A stretch of DNA of 64,000 nt from Nemania diffusa (Eukaryota; Ascomycota; Sordariomycetes; Xylariales; Xylariaceae), in assembly GCA_038501195.1 (NCBI GenBank), contig JBBPUQ010000004.1:1-64000 (forward strand), read 5' to 3'. This document shows positions 1 through 12,200 of the stretch, piece after piece. The notes beneath the pieces were generated by a model that was given only the letters and a program-made list of their open reading frames with translations, did no database searches and had not been told where the DNA came from. The stretch's first letter is position 1. Every line of letters starts with the position of its first letter. Position numbers and translations under genes: made by a program.

Positions 1-98
1 CTAACCCTAACCCTAACCCTAACCCTAACCCTAACCCTAACCCTAAAAACCCTAACCCTAATAACCCTAACCCCTAATAACCCTAACCCTAACCCTAA

Positions 99-132
<34 letters not shown>

Positions 133-192
133 CCCTAACCCTAACCCTAACCCTAATAACCCTAACCCTAACCCTAACCCTAATAACCCTAA
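1..192. repeat. Telomere (CCCTAA)n with variant units
   Basis: About thirty head-to-tail CCCTAA units start at the first base, so the window begins at a chromosome left end (TTAGGG on the 3' strand). Interspersed variants are CCCTAATAA (several times), CCCTAAAAA and CCCCTAATAA. They become more frequent toward the inner side and end at about 192, where AT-rich DNA begins abruptly. Unlike the DNA behind it, the tract keeps its cytosines. TTAGGG repeats are usual in filamentous fungi. Confidence 0.98.
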
Positions 193-565
193 ATATAATA
201 TAATATTTAATATTTTTATTAAATATATAGTAAAAGAATAAAAAAGCGTAAAAAATATAACATTAAATTTGATATTTTTATTAAGTATATAGTAAAAAAG
301 TAAAAAAGCGTAGAAAATATAATATTAGATTTAATATTTTTATTAAATATATAGTTAAAAAATAAAAAAAAGCAAAAAATATAATATAATATTTAGTGTT
401 TTTATTAAATATATAGTAAAAAAGTAAAAAAATGCAAAAAATATAATATAATATTTAGTGTTTTAATTAAGTATATATAGTAAATATAAAAAAAATAAAA
501 CAAAATTTTAATTAAATTAAATAAATGTTTAAAGTTAATTTTAACTTGTAACTTGTTACAATATA
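193..565. repeat. Telomere-adjacent 62 bp tandem array and tail
   Basis: Five degenerate units of about 61-62 bp, each built round TTTTATTAAATATATAG and an A-rich part ending near AAAAAGCG or AAAAATGCA. The last unit carries the variant GTGTTTTAATTAA and runs into a fixed tail ending in ACTTGTTACAATAT. The same array plus tail occurs at 20,790-21,188 and 55,925-56,322, and a diverged array lies at 42,945-43,195. Copies differ mainly by C/T and G/A changes. This is the innermost landmark next to the telomere. Confidence 0.85.
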
Positions 566-1230
566 GCAGTATAGAACTTAGTTAAATATTGTATTAGTTT
601 TATTATTTTTTGCACTTTTTTATTATTTTTTAAATTTATTTTTTTATAACTTAGTTTATAGAACTATATTTATAGCATTTGATTTAAAAAAAGCTGTTAA
701 ACTAGCTTGCAATAAATTAACACTTTTTAATAAATTTATCTTTTTTTGTTTTAATAAATATATTAGCTTTTTTTTGTTTTAACAGTATGTTAAATATTAT
801 ATAGAAAAATAAGTTGTAAACATAAAATATAACAATTGTTTTTGTATAATATCTGCAGCTTTTTCTAAAAAGGCTAGATTTAGCTATTAGTAATTAAATG
901 TTTAAATTTTTCTGCAAATATTGAAAACATGGCTTTTAAGCATACAATACTAGTATTTGTTTAACTAAATAAAGCAAATAAATATATAAATTATTAAAAT
1001 ACTGCTAATAACACAGTTTATTTATTAAAAAGCTATTACTACTATAGCTTTTTAAAAAGTTTAATATTTATATAAGTTTATATAATATATATACAACTAT
1101 TTGATTAATTATATAGTTTGTTATAATAAATTAAATAGCTATAAATAATTAATTAATATATAATAAATATTTAAAATATAAATAAAAAATAATTAATAAA
1201 TAAATTTAGAACTAAAACAATTGAACTTAT
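566..1230. other. Segment missing from the paralogous locus
   Basis: Flanking DNA on both sides aligns with 56,290-56,350, but about 665 bp here has no counterpart there. It sits between a tail ending CAATAT and the start of block Y (TTTTTAGTTAAAAAAA). An ATAT at both edges could be a short target duplication. I find no convincing terminal inverted repeats and no reading frame. It is either an insertion here or a deletion there. It keeps somewhat more C and G than its surroundings. Confidence 0.55.
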
Positions 1231-1589
1231 ATTTTTAGTTAAAAAAAACTAAAAATTATACATGTATTAATCTGCGTAGCTAACTTTTTAAGCGACAAAG
1301 CAAAAAAATTGTATTAAATAAACTGTTTACTAAATAAAAAAACAGATAATTTATAAACCATAGGGTTTTATATATATAGTAAATCTATAATTTAGTTTAT
1401 ATTTTTACTGTTATATTTTAACTATTCTAAAACTTTATTTTAGTTTATTTCGTAGTTATTTCTAAAAACCTCTTTATATAATTTTGTATAATTAGCACTA
1501 ATAGCAATCTGTTATATAATAAAGCCTTTAGTATTTAAATCAAATAACTTTAATATTTTGAACTTATATAAAAAATCCTAAACAACGCA

Positions 1590-2060
1590 AGTAATAAGTA
1601 GCTATATAATAGTAGCTATATATAAATGACTACAGCTGCTAACAAATAACTACACTTAGTCGCAAATAGCTAAACAAATATTAAAAGCAAAAAAGCTTTC
1701 GTTTTTTATTTTTATTAGCTATACAATAGAACCTTTAGTGCTTAAATCAAATAGTTTCAATATTTTAAGCTTATATAAAAAATCCTAAACAATATAAGTA
1801 ACAAGTAGCTATATAATAATAATTAGTTGCAAATAACTATAGCTAATAATAAGTTGTTATAATTAGTAATAAATAGCTATATAATAACAAGTGACTATAT
1901 AATAACATTTGATTATAAAAGACTATATAAAAGTAAATAGTTATATAATAATAAATAGCTATATAATAATAAGTAGCTATATAATAGTACTTAGTTATAA
2001 CTAAATATAACTATTAGTAAATAGCTATAGCTAGTTACAATAGCTTTAAAATAGTAGCAT
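1590..2060. repeat. Degenerate AGCTATATAATAAT repeat
   Basis: Short irregular units of the type AATAGCTATATAATAATAA recur many times. The AGCT core is often changed to AGTT or AACT, as expected from RIP. The equivalent region in Y copy 2 is about 56,690-57,130. Confidence 0.65.
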
Positions 2061-2094
2061 ATTAAAAATATAGTGCAACAGTTAAATTATATTA

Positions 2095-2995
2095 TTTGCA
2101 AAAAAAAATAAACAACAATTACGTTTTTAAATATATGAACTTTGAGGACTATTTGCAAAAAAGAACATATAATAGTTACATTTTTAAATGTATAAATTTA
2201 AAGAACCATTTATAAAAAAAAAAAAACAACTATTAAATTTAGTATATTTACAAATAATTTTTTTAATAGTTGATATAAAGTTTTAATATTGTTGTTATAT
2301 TAATTAAATATATATATAAAGCATTTAGTTAATAGATTTTTTTTATATAATTAATTTTAGTTATTATATTAGCTACTTCAAAATATTATTTATATAACTA
2401 AGTAAATATGTAAACAAGCACTTTATAAATAATTTTTAAGCTTTTATATTAATTTTAAAATATATATAATGATTTTAAAGTATAAAGCTTAAATTTAATA
2501 ACAACAATTATATTTTTAAATGTATAAACTTTAAAAATATAGTTTTTTTAAATTTATGTAAAAAATTCTAAATAATATAAATATAAATGATTATACAATA
2601 GTATTTAATTGCAACTAAATATAACTGTTTATAAGTAGCTATAACTAATTGTAATAGCTATAAAATAGTAATATATTAAAAATGTAATATAATAGTTAAA
2701 TTGTATTATTTATAAAAAAGAATAAACAATAACTATATTTTTAAATATATAAACTTCGAAGATTATTTGCAAAAAAGAACATATAACAGTTACATTTTTA
2801 AATATATAAACTTAAAAAACTATTTATAAAGAAAAACAAATAATAACTATATTTTTAAATATATAAACTTAAAAAACTATATATAAAAAAAAACAAATAA
2901 CAACTATATTTTTAAATATATAATTTTATAAAACTACTTATAAAAAAAAAAATATAATAATTATATTTTTAAATATATAAATTTTAAAAATATAG
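2095..2995. repeat. 57 bp repeats of block Y
   Basis: Units of about 57 bp contain ATTTTTAAATATATAAACTT followed by AAAAACTATTTATAAAAAA. There are two units near 2,095-2,230, one near 2,500-2,560 and about five at 2,700-2,995. The matching region in copy 2 (57,175-58,260) has about four, one and six, so copy number has changed since the duplication. Confidence 0.75.
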
Positions 2996-3301
2996 TTTTG
3001 TTATTTGTTTTATTAAAAATTATAAATAAATATATAATTAATTAAGTTTAATAATTTAAAAAAAAACTTATAGCTAATATAGCTGTTTAAAATATTAAAT
3101 GTTTATATAAAAATTTATATTACTATTTAAATTAATTATATATTTAATTATAATTAATTAAATAGTTTAAAATAATAAATAAATCAATAAATAAATTTAG
3201 TAAAATATAGCAGTAAATGTTTTATACTTTATTAACAATTGGCAAAAAAATTAAAAGCGGTATTAATACTAAACTATATAGCTATTTTTACAACTATTTA
3301 A

Positions 3302-3470
3302 AAACTTCACTTTAATTTTTTAAGCTAACTTTGCTGCTATTTAATAATTTTACTTTAATTTTTTAAGTTAACTTTATTGTTATTTAGTAATTTTACTTTA
3401 ATTTTTTTAGCAAATTTTATTATTATTTAATAACTTTATTTTAATCTTTTTAACAAATTTTACTTTAACT
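3302..3470. repeat. 43 bp tandem array (Y copy 1)
   Basis: Three units of 43 bp begin near 3,302, 3,345 and 3,388, with a partial fourth at 3,431. Each starts TAAYTTYACTTTAA. This is the mutated version of the array that survives almost unmutated at 61,161-61,245. Confidence 0.8.
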
Positions 3471-3606
3471 TTTTGTTTTATTGCGCTATTACTTCTTTTA
3501 GTTACTTGTGCTTACTTTTTAGCTATAAAAGCATAGTAGCTTAAAAGGTTTACGCCACTTTGGCACAACTTTATGCTTAGTAAAATCAAATAAGAAATAA
3601 TGTTTA

Positions 3607-6600
3607 GTTTAAAAGTTTTAAACTTTTTTTATAGTAATAATTAAAATAAAACAAGTTTTATTACTTTTTTAATAAATAATAATAAAGCTATAATTAAAAA
3701 TTTAAATAGTACTATATTTAATAAATTAAATTTGTTTAATTTTAAATTTAATTATTTAATAATTAATAAAACAATATTTAAACTTTAAATTATTATTATT
3801 AATAATTACTTTATTAAAAATATTAATGTTTTAAAAAACTTATTATTTATTGCTTAGTTAATAAAAATAACTTTTAATTTAGCTTTTTTATATAATTAAT
3901 TAAAATAGCAGTTTTTTATTTTTTTAAAACAAAAATATAACTTTATTTAATATTAATTAATAGTAATATATTAAAAAATATATAACTATAATATATTTTT
4001 TAGCTAATTTTATTTTTTGTTTTTTTTATTTATTAATTAAGCTGTTTATTGTTTTTAAAAAACTTTTAAAAAACAAAATATTTAATTTAAAAACTTTTAA
4101 AAAACAAACTATTTAATTTAAAACTTTTAAAAAACAAAATATTTAATTTAAAAACTTTTAAAAAATAAACTATATAATTTAAAAACTTTAAAAAATAAAA
4201 TATTTAATTTTTATAAATATTTTATTTTTTAAGCTTTTTTTTTAACTTTTTTTAAGCTTGTTTAATATTTTAGTTATAAACTTTTTTTATATACTTTTAT
4301 TAAATATATATTAAAAATAGCATTAATAGCTATATTAAACTATAATAAATATAAAAAAAGCAATATTTTGTTTTAATTAATTAAATATATTACTAATAAT
4401 AACTTAGTTATATTTAATAATATTTTAATAAATAACAATTTAATAAATAAAACAATATTTTAAAAAAAGTTAATATATTAAAAAATATTATTTTAACATT
4501 TACTATTAAATTATAACAAGCTTAAACTTTTGTTTTAATTAATTAAAATTTTTTTTTTTATATTGTAAATATAACTTTTAATTAAAAAAAATTACAATAT
4601 TAAAAGTTATATTATTTAGCTTTAGTTTTTAAAAGTGTTTTTAAAGCATATATTTTATTTATTTTATATTTTTTTTTTTTATATTATATTGTTACAAAAC
4701 TTATATTATATTTTTTAGTTTGTTATATTTTATATAATATATAATATATAATTTAATATTTATAATATTAGTAAATTTAACTATATATATTTACTTTTTT
4801 TAAATATATTATTTATTTTTAAGCAATATATTATTTATTTATTTTTTAATATATAGTTTTTATTTGTTAACAATTATATATTATTAACATTTAAATATTT
4901 TTATTTATATATTGTTATAAACTAATATTTTATATTGTTTATTTAAATATAAACAAAAACTAATATATTATAAATTAAAGTTTAAGCTTATATATAAAAG
5001 CGCTAAATTTATTTATAATATTATATATTATATAAATATATTATTAAGTTTTAAAAATATTTAAAACAATTATATAATAAATATAAATTATATTATTTTA
5101 TTAGTTCAATTATTATTTTATAAAAATATAATATAAAAAATATTACTGCAAATAATATTTTAAAAAAAACAATTTGTAACTTTTATTGCAAATATTTATT
5201 AATTATTAATTTTAATCTATTAAATTTTAAAACAATTTAAATAAATTTTAAGTTTTATAATATATTATATATTATTAAATTTAAAAACTAAGTTAATATT
5301 TTAGTTTTATTATTTATATTATTTTATAAATTAAAATATTTAATTTATATAAAATAAATAATTAACTATATATTTAAAAAGTTTATAATATATTTATATT
5401 TATAAAATTTGTTTTAAAATGTAAATTTATTAAATATAATAAAAAAGTTTGTTAAAAAGCTTTTTTTATTATATTAATTAAAAACTTATAATATTTATAA
5501 ACAGTATTTTTAAACATTAAACAAAAACTAGCTTTTGTTTAATATATTATAATTTAAATTGTTTATATTAAGCTTTAATTTTATATAAACTTTTTATTAT
5601 TTTTAAATTAATATATTTATTTTTAAACAGCTTATAAATATAAAATATATTTTTTAAACTTTTTAAAACTATAAAAACTAGCTATATATTTTATTATTTT
5701 TTATACTGTTGTAAATACTGCTGTTTAATTATAGCTTTTGTTACAAATATTACATTTTATAGTTATATTTTACAGTTGTTAATTTTTAACAGCTTATGTT
5801 TATATAAATATATTAGCTGTTTATTTTAACAAATTATACAAAATATAACTTTTGTTTTTTTATTTTAATTAAAAATTTTAACACTTTAGTATTAATATAT
5901 ACTATTTGTTTTATTAAATTTATTAAAAAATTTGTTATATTTGCTTTATTTAATATTAATTTATTTATTAATTAGTTTTTAACAAAATTATATACTAAAT
6001 ATTTATATATTAATTAATTATTTTTAAGTTTGTTTTAGTTTATTTATATTAGTAGTATACTTTTTTAATACTTTTAAATATAAAAACAAAAGTTTAATAT
6101 TTGTTTTTTTAATAAACAAAAATAACAATACTATAAACTTAAAATTAAAAACATTATATATAAATATAATATAATATAGTTATTAAATAATATATTTTAA
6201 TAATATATATTTTAATTTAATAATATTATTTTAAATAAAATATATTTATTGTTTTTAAAACTATTTTATAGCAATAAATAGCTATATTTATAAAGTACTA
6301 TATAAAACATTATTAAAACTAATGTTTTATTTAAAATTATATTATAAATAAATATAGCACAAATATTAATATATATAATATTATTTAAATAGTATAATAA
6401 AGCATATAAGTTATATAATAAAATATATAAACTAATATTATAAACTATTATTTATATATATAACTTTAATTTTTTTAAAGTTTATAAAAAGTTATTTAAA
6501 CAACTAAACTTTTTTAATACTGCTATTAAAACTACTTTATATAAAAATTTATTAAATTTTAATAATAGTTATTTTTATGTTTTTATATTTTTCGATTTAT

Positions 6601-7945
6601 ATAAACTTTATATTAAAATATTTTTAGTACTAAAAAAAAAAAAGTTATTGTTTTATTTAAAAAAAGCAATATATTATTTAATAATAATATATTATTACTA
6701 TTTATTTTAACACAGTAATAGCAGTTTAAAATAAACATAACTAATAACAAATTTAATAAATATAAGTATTACTTTTAATTATTATATATATAGTTAATAT
6801 TAAACAGTTAAATTAAAATTATAGCTTAAAAAACTAAAACTTTTGTTTATTAATATATTAAAGTTTAAACTATTTAAAATATTATATTTAATTATTAAAA
6901 CTTTTACTATATATTATAAAATAATTAAACTAATTATTATAAAACTTATATTAAAACTTATATTTTTATTATATTTAATTTTAAATATATAAAGTTTTTA
7001 TATTTATAATTGTTAAAATATAATAACAATTAACAATTTAACTTTTTTAACATTTTTTATTATTGCTTTAGCTTTTTAATTTATTATATAAAAAATTATT
7101 TAAATTATAATATATTAACTTTTTTAAACTAAATATTTTTGTTTATAGTAGTTATTTATTTATTATTAACTAAAAACTAGTTTAAATTGCAAATATTTAA
7201 TATATGTTTTATAATATATTAATATTATATTATTTAGTAAATAATACTATATAAATTTAAAAAGTACACTAGTTTTACTGTTTTATTAAAATATTAAATA
7301 GTAAAAAGTTGTAATAATAACTTTTATATATATTTTAAACAGCTTTTTATATTTTTAATAAGTTGCTTTGTTTTATATAAAAGCTAATTATATTACTGCT
7401 TTAATATATATTTCTATACTATAAAACTGCTGTTTTTATTTATTGACATATTTATATAGCTTAACTTATTAAATATAATTATGAACTAATTAATATATAT
7501 TGTAAGTATAAACAATAAATATAGTTTTAATATAGTTATAAATTTTATAAAAAAATAAAAAAAGCTTTTTTTAAAGCTTACTAAATAAAAAAAATATATT
7601 AAATAATATAATATAAAAAGCAAAAATAATATTAGTTTTATATTAATTACTAATAATATTAATTATATTAATAATAATAACTATATTAATAATATTAATA
7701 ATATTAATAATATTAATAATTATTTACTTTTAAAATAAATAAACTTTTTTAAAACTTATAATAAAAAAAAATTAAAATATAGTTTTGTTTTTATTTATAA
7801 TATAGTTTTAATTTAATATAATAGTTATATTATTTAAATTTTAAAAAAAGTTATAAAATATAGCTAGTTTTTAAAAACTGACTTTTTTATATTAACTAAC
7901 TAAATAAACTTTTAAAAAACAAAATATATAATTAATTTAAATATT
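3607..7945. other. AT-rich DNA without recognisable genes
   Basis: More than 4 kb made almost only of A and T, with stops in all frames. No counterpart follows Y copy 2, so this segment is specific to the left locus. The only clear structure is the 31 bp array at 4,059-4,241 and an ATTAATAAT microsatellite near 7,676-7,720. Confidence 0.7.
4059..4241. repeat. 31 bp array of hairpin half-arms
   Basis: Five units of about 31 bp begin near 4,061, 4,092, 4,122, 4,153 and 4,184. Each contains TTTTAAAAAACAAAATATTT or a C-to-T version. The array is followed at about 4,211-4,241 by the inverted arm AAATATTTTATTTTTTAA. The arm is the same as in the dispersed hairpins of block W, so five direct copies face one inverted copy here. 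Confidence 0.7.
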
Positions 7946-7957
7946 TTATTTTTTAAA
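7910..7957. repeat. Hairpin element
   Basis: Left arm TTAAAAAACAAAATATATAA faces right arm AAATATTTTATTTTTTAAA. It sits at the left edge of W; only the right arm is shared with W copy 2 at 43,288. Confidence 0.6.
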
Positions 7958-8002
7958 CTAGCTTTAAACAATTAACTTTTTTATTTTATTTAGTTATATA
8001 AA

Positions 8003-8050
8003 CTTTTATAAAATAAAATATATAATTAATTTTATATATTTTATTTTTTA
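8003..8050. repeat. Hairpin element
   Basis: Arms TATAAAATAAAATATATAA and TATATATTTTATTTTTTAAG enclose a short AT loop. It is conserved in W copy 2 near 43,345-43,393. Confidence 0.6.
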
Positions 8051-8430
8051 AGCTAGCTTTTAAATAAACATTTAAATTTATAATATTTAACTATTTTAAT
8101 TTTTATTATTATTTAACTTAGCTATAAAAATCTAAATTTAATTAATTTTATAAACTATAACTTTTTTTTTTTTTTTGTTTAATATTTTTATAAAAACTAT
8201 TTTAAAAATATTGTTTTTAAAAAAGTGTTTTTTTTAGTACTTTTTTTTAAAACTAGAACTTTTGTTAAAACAAATAAAACATTAGCTAAAAACATTTATT
8301 TTTAAACTTTTAGCAAAATAACTAAAATATTAATTAAAAACATTTGTTTTATTTAAAAACTTTCTTTTAAAAAACTTGTTAATATTATATAATTTATAAT
8401 ATATTTATTTACTTTTATTTATTATATATT

Positions 8431-8830
8431 ATTTTTAATAATTTAATTATATATTATTAACAATATAAAATTTTTATTTATTTTTATTAATTATATATTT
8501 AGTTTAATAATTTAATTATATATTGTTAATATAATAAAATTTTTATTTATTTTTATTAGTTATATATTTAATTTAATAATTTAATTATATATTATTAATA
8601 TAATAAAATTTTTATTTATATTTATAAATTTTATATTTAATTTAATAATTTAATTATTTTTTATTAATATTATAAAATTTTTATTAATATTTATTAAATT
8701 TATATTTTATTTAATAATTTAATTATTTTTTATTAATATTATAAAATATTTATTAATATTTATTAAATTTATACTTAGTTTAATAATTTAGCTATATTTT
8801 TTTAATAGTATAAAATTTTCTTTAATATTT
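8431..8830. repeat. 69 bp tandem array, six units
   Basis: Six units of about 69 bp each carry TTTAATAATTTAATTAT and a downstream ATAAAATTTTTATT. The matching array in W copy 2 (43,770-44,095) has five units, lacking one of the ATATTATTAATATAAT type, so a unit was gained or lost after duplication. Confidence 0.75.
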
Positions 8831-9887
8831 TTTTTAATATTTTTTTTATTATTTATTAAATTATTTATATTATATATTTAAACTTTTAACTATAATTTAT
8901 TATTTATTAAATTTTTATTTAAATTAATAATTTAATTTTTAATTTTTTTATAATAGTTGTTATTTTTATATTTAAAGTTTTTTTGTTTTAAAAATGTTTT
9001 ATTTTAAACTTTATATTAATTTTTATTATATTTGTTTTAGTTTTAGTTTGTTAATTATTTTTAAAATATTTAAGTAAATATAATTTTATTATTAATTTAA
9101 ATTTAAACTATTAAAAGAAATAGCAGCGATTTAATAAAAATTAATTAATTTATTAGCTATTTAAATATTTATTAATTATATAACTTTATATTAAAAATAT
9201 TAAATTTTTTATAATTAATATATATTACAAATAATAATAAATTAATATTTAATATTTAATTAAAATTTTTTTATTTAATAAACTTGTTATTTAATATTAT
9301 ATTAATATATAAAAAATAATTTAATATAAAATTAATACTAATAATTATATAATAATAATAACTGTTTAAAAAAATATTTTATATAACTTAAAAATATAAA
9401 TTTATTATTATATTTAAAATATTTTTTATTTTAATAATAAATTTTAAATAAACAAAAAAAATATTATAACTTTATAATATATTTTTATAATATAACTAAA
9501 TTATATAGCTATAATTAATATTGTTTAAAGTATTAATAATAATAAAAAAATCTTAATAAATTTTAAAATTTAAAGTTTTATTATTAAAACTAAATATAAT
9601 ATAAAATAACAGATTTAAAAAATCTAAAAAATTAAAAAAAATATTATAATAATATAAAGTTTTTTTTTATAACAAAAGTTAGTTAAAATAAATAATATTT
9701 ATAATAATAATTTTAATAATAATATAAAATTAATTAAAATTTAATATATATATATTAATGTTTTTTTAATAAATATTAAAATAAATATTATAAATAAATA
9801 AATTAATTATATTAAAAATATAAACTATATATTTTATAAATAAAAGTTAATATATTATAAATAAAAAAAAAAAGCGAAAAAAAAAAA

Positions 9888-9980
9888 TTAAAAAATGGAA
9901 TATTTATAACTAATAAATATTTTATTTTTTAAAAGCTAAAAAAAAAAATATTTACAACTTATAAATATTTTATTTTTTAA
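9888..9980. repeat. Two tandem hairpin elements
   Basis: Two consecutive hairpins, each with arms of the AAAAAATRRAATATTT / AAATATTTTATTTTTT type and a loop around ATAACTAAT. The first left arm reads AAAAAATGGAATATTT, keeping G residues that suggest a CG in the ancestral arm. W copy 2 has three such units here (45,163-45,304). Confidence 0.65.
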
Positions 9981-11420
9981 AAACTAAAACTATATATAAA
10001 ATGTTATTTATTATTAAATATAAAAAAAAAATATTAATATAATATAATATATAATTTTTTTTTTTAGTTTATTATTAATAAATAAAATATATAAAAATTT
10101 ATTTAATTTAATAAATTAATTAAATAAAAAATATAAATAATTATAGTTAAAAATTAATAATTAAATATATTTATTAATATAAAAAATATTAAAAAAAAAT
10201 AAAATATTAATATTATTATATTTATAAAATAGTTTTTTAATTATTATAGTTTTAATAAATAAACTTTTAAATTTAATAATTTTATTATTAAATTTTTATA
10301 GTTTTAATAATTTAAATAGTTTAATATTTATATTTGCAATAAATATAATTTATATTATAATATAATTATAAAAAAGCAATATTTTATTATTTATATTAAT
10401 TACTATATTAAAATATTTTTATAAAATATTATTTAATTATTATAAATATTTATATAAATTAGTTTTATTAAATTTAAAATTTAAACAATATATAACAAAA
10501 AATATAGTTTATATTTTTTTAAAATAATATATTATATTTATAAAATTTAATATTTAAGTTTTATTTATAATAATATTATTTATTTTTAATTTAAAGTTTT
10601 TTTTTAAATTAATATTAGTTTAATTTATAAATATTAGTTTAAAACTAATAATTTTTTTATTTATTAAATTTAATATTTATTAAATAATATTATTTAATAA
10701 TAATATTATAATTAAATTTTAAATATATAATATAAAATTTATTGTTTTTATAAATTTTTTATAAAAGTTAAAATTTTTTTTATATTTTTTATATATTAAT
10801 TTATAATTTTTAATAGTTATATTAAAAAATTTAAATATATTTATAACTATTTATATTTATAATAAAACTAAATTTTATATATTTTAAATTTTTTAATATA
10901 TTTTTATATTTAATAAAATTAATTTATATTTTAGCTTTATATTAATAGTTTTTTAAAATAAAAAGCTTATTTCAAAAAAAATATATTTTATATTAATAGT
11001 TTAAAAGCAAATAAATATTAAATAAATATATAATATTTAGTTTTAATTTTTTATTAAATATTTAAAAATAAAAACTAAATTATAAAATAATATTTTATAA
11101 ACTGTTTTATTAAATTATTAAAAATTTACTTTTATAAATATATAAAATATTATAATTAATATTATTATATATTAAAAAGTTAAATTTTTAATATTAATAA
11201 AAACAATATTTACTTTTAATTTTTAAATAAATATATTATTTTTAATATTTATAAAAAATATAATAATTATAAAAACTGTTTTAATTTAAAAAATATAAAT
11301 AAGCTATTTTTTAGTTTTAATAAACTTTGTTAAAACTTTGTTATAAAAAAATCTATATATTAGTTTTAAAAAATTAACAGTTATTAATATATTAATAAAA
11401 TATTTAGTTATAAATAAAAC

Positions 11421-11466
11421 TTTAAAAAATAAAATATTTATTAGTTTAAATATTTTATTTTTTAAA
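11421..11466. repeat. Hairpin element
   Basis: Arms TTAAAAAATAAAATATTTA and AAATATTTTATTTTTTAAA are separated by a loop of about 8 bases (TTAGTTTA). It is conserved in copy 2 near 46,692-46,738. Confidence 0.65.
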
Positions 11467-12003
11467 AGTATTATATTTGTTTTTTAATTTAAATTATTTA
11501 TTATTTATATAAAAGTAATATTTATAATATTTTATAATAACAAAATATATATATATTGCTTTAATATTTAAATTGTTTTTTAATTAATTAAAAAATAAAA
11601 AATATTAAAAATATAAATAGTTTTTTTTATAAAGCTTGTTTTATTATTATTGTTTTTATTAATATAATTTAATAGTACTTTATAAATAATTATTTTTTTA
11701 AGTTTATAAAATTAATCGAAAATATTAAAACTTTTTTTTTTAATAATATTATAAAAGTTTTATTTATTATAGTTATTTTGTTTATTTAAATAATATTATA
11801 TTTTTTAAATAATAAAATTTTAATATTTTTTATTATATTTTTTTTTAAAAGTTTTTTTATTTATAATAAATATTATATTAATAAATATATAAAAAATTTA
11901 TATAATTAAAACAAAAAAATAAAATTTAAAAATAAAATATTTAAAAAAAAAATATTAAAGTAAAAAAACTAAAATAAATAGCAAAAAATATAACTTTTAA
12001 AAA

Positions 12004-12200
12004 AAAGTTATAAAAAAAATAAAAAAAATAGTTATATAAAAGTTATAAAAAAAATAAAAAAAATAATTATATAAAAGTTATAAAAAAAATAAAAAAAATA
12101 GTTATAAAAAAGTTATAAAAAAATTAAAAAAAGTAGTTATAAAAAAGTTATAAAAAAATTAAAAGAAATAGTTATAAAAAAGTAGTAAAAAAAATAAAAA
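12004..12200. repeat. 35 bp tandem array, about five units
   Basis: Units start AGTTATAAAAAAAATAAAA and end with TAGTTATATAAA. In W copy 2 the same place (47,277-47,350) holds only about two units, a clear contraction. Confidence 0.75.

Larger units (their letters stand above)
1231..3606. repeat. Subtelomeric block Y, copy 1
   Basis: This 2.4 kb block aligns with 56,323-58,638 plus 61,150-61,380 (split there by an LTR element). Similarity stops sharply at 3,606 / 61,380, just after a conserved stretch with ATCAAATAAGAAATAAT. It contains nested repeats (1,500-1,600 resembles 1,720-1,830), a 57 bp array and a 43 bp array. No open frame of gene size is visible. Over most of its length this copy keeps more C and G than copy 2. 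Confidence 0.85.

Noticed and set aside
4660..4800. Replication origin or centromere based on AT-richness
   Set aside because: The whole window is equally AT-rich, so composition gives no specific support.
8431..8830. CRISPR-like regular repeats
   Set aside because: Units adjoin without unique spacers, the context is eukaryotic with a telomere, and unit number varies as in ordinary satellites.
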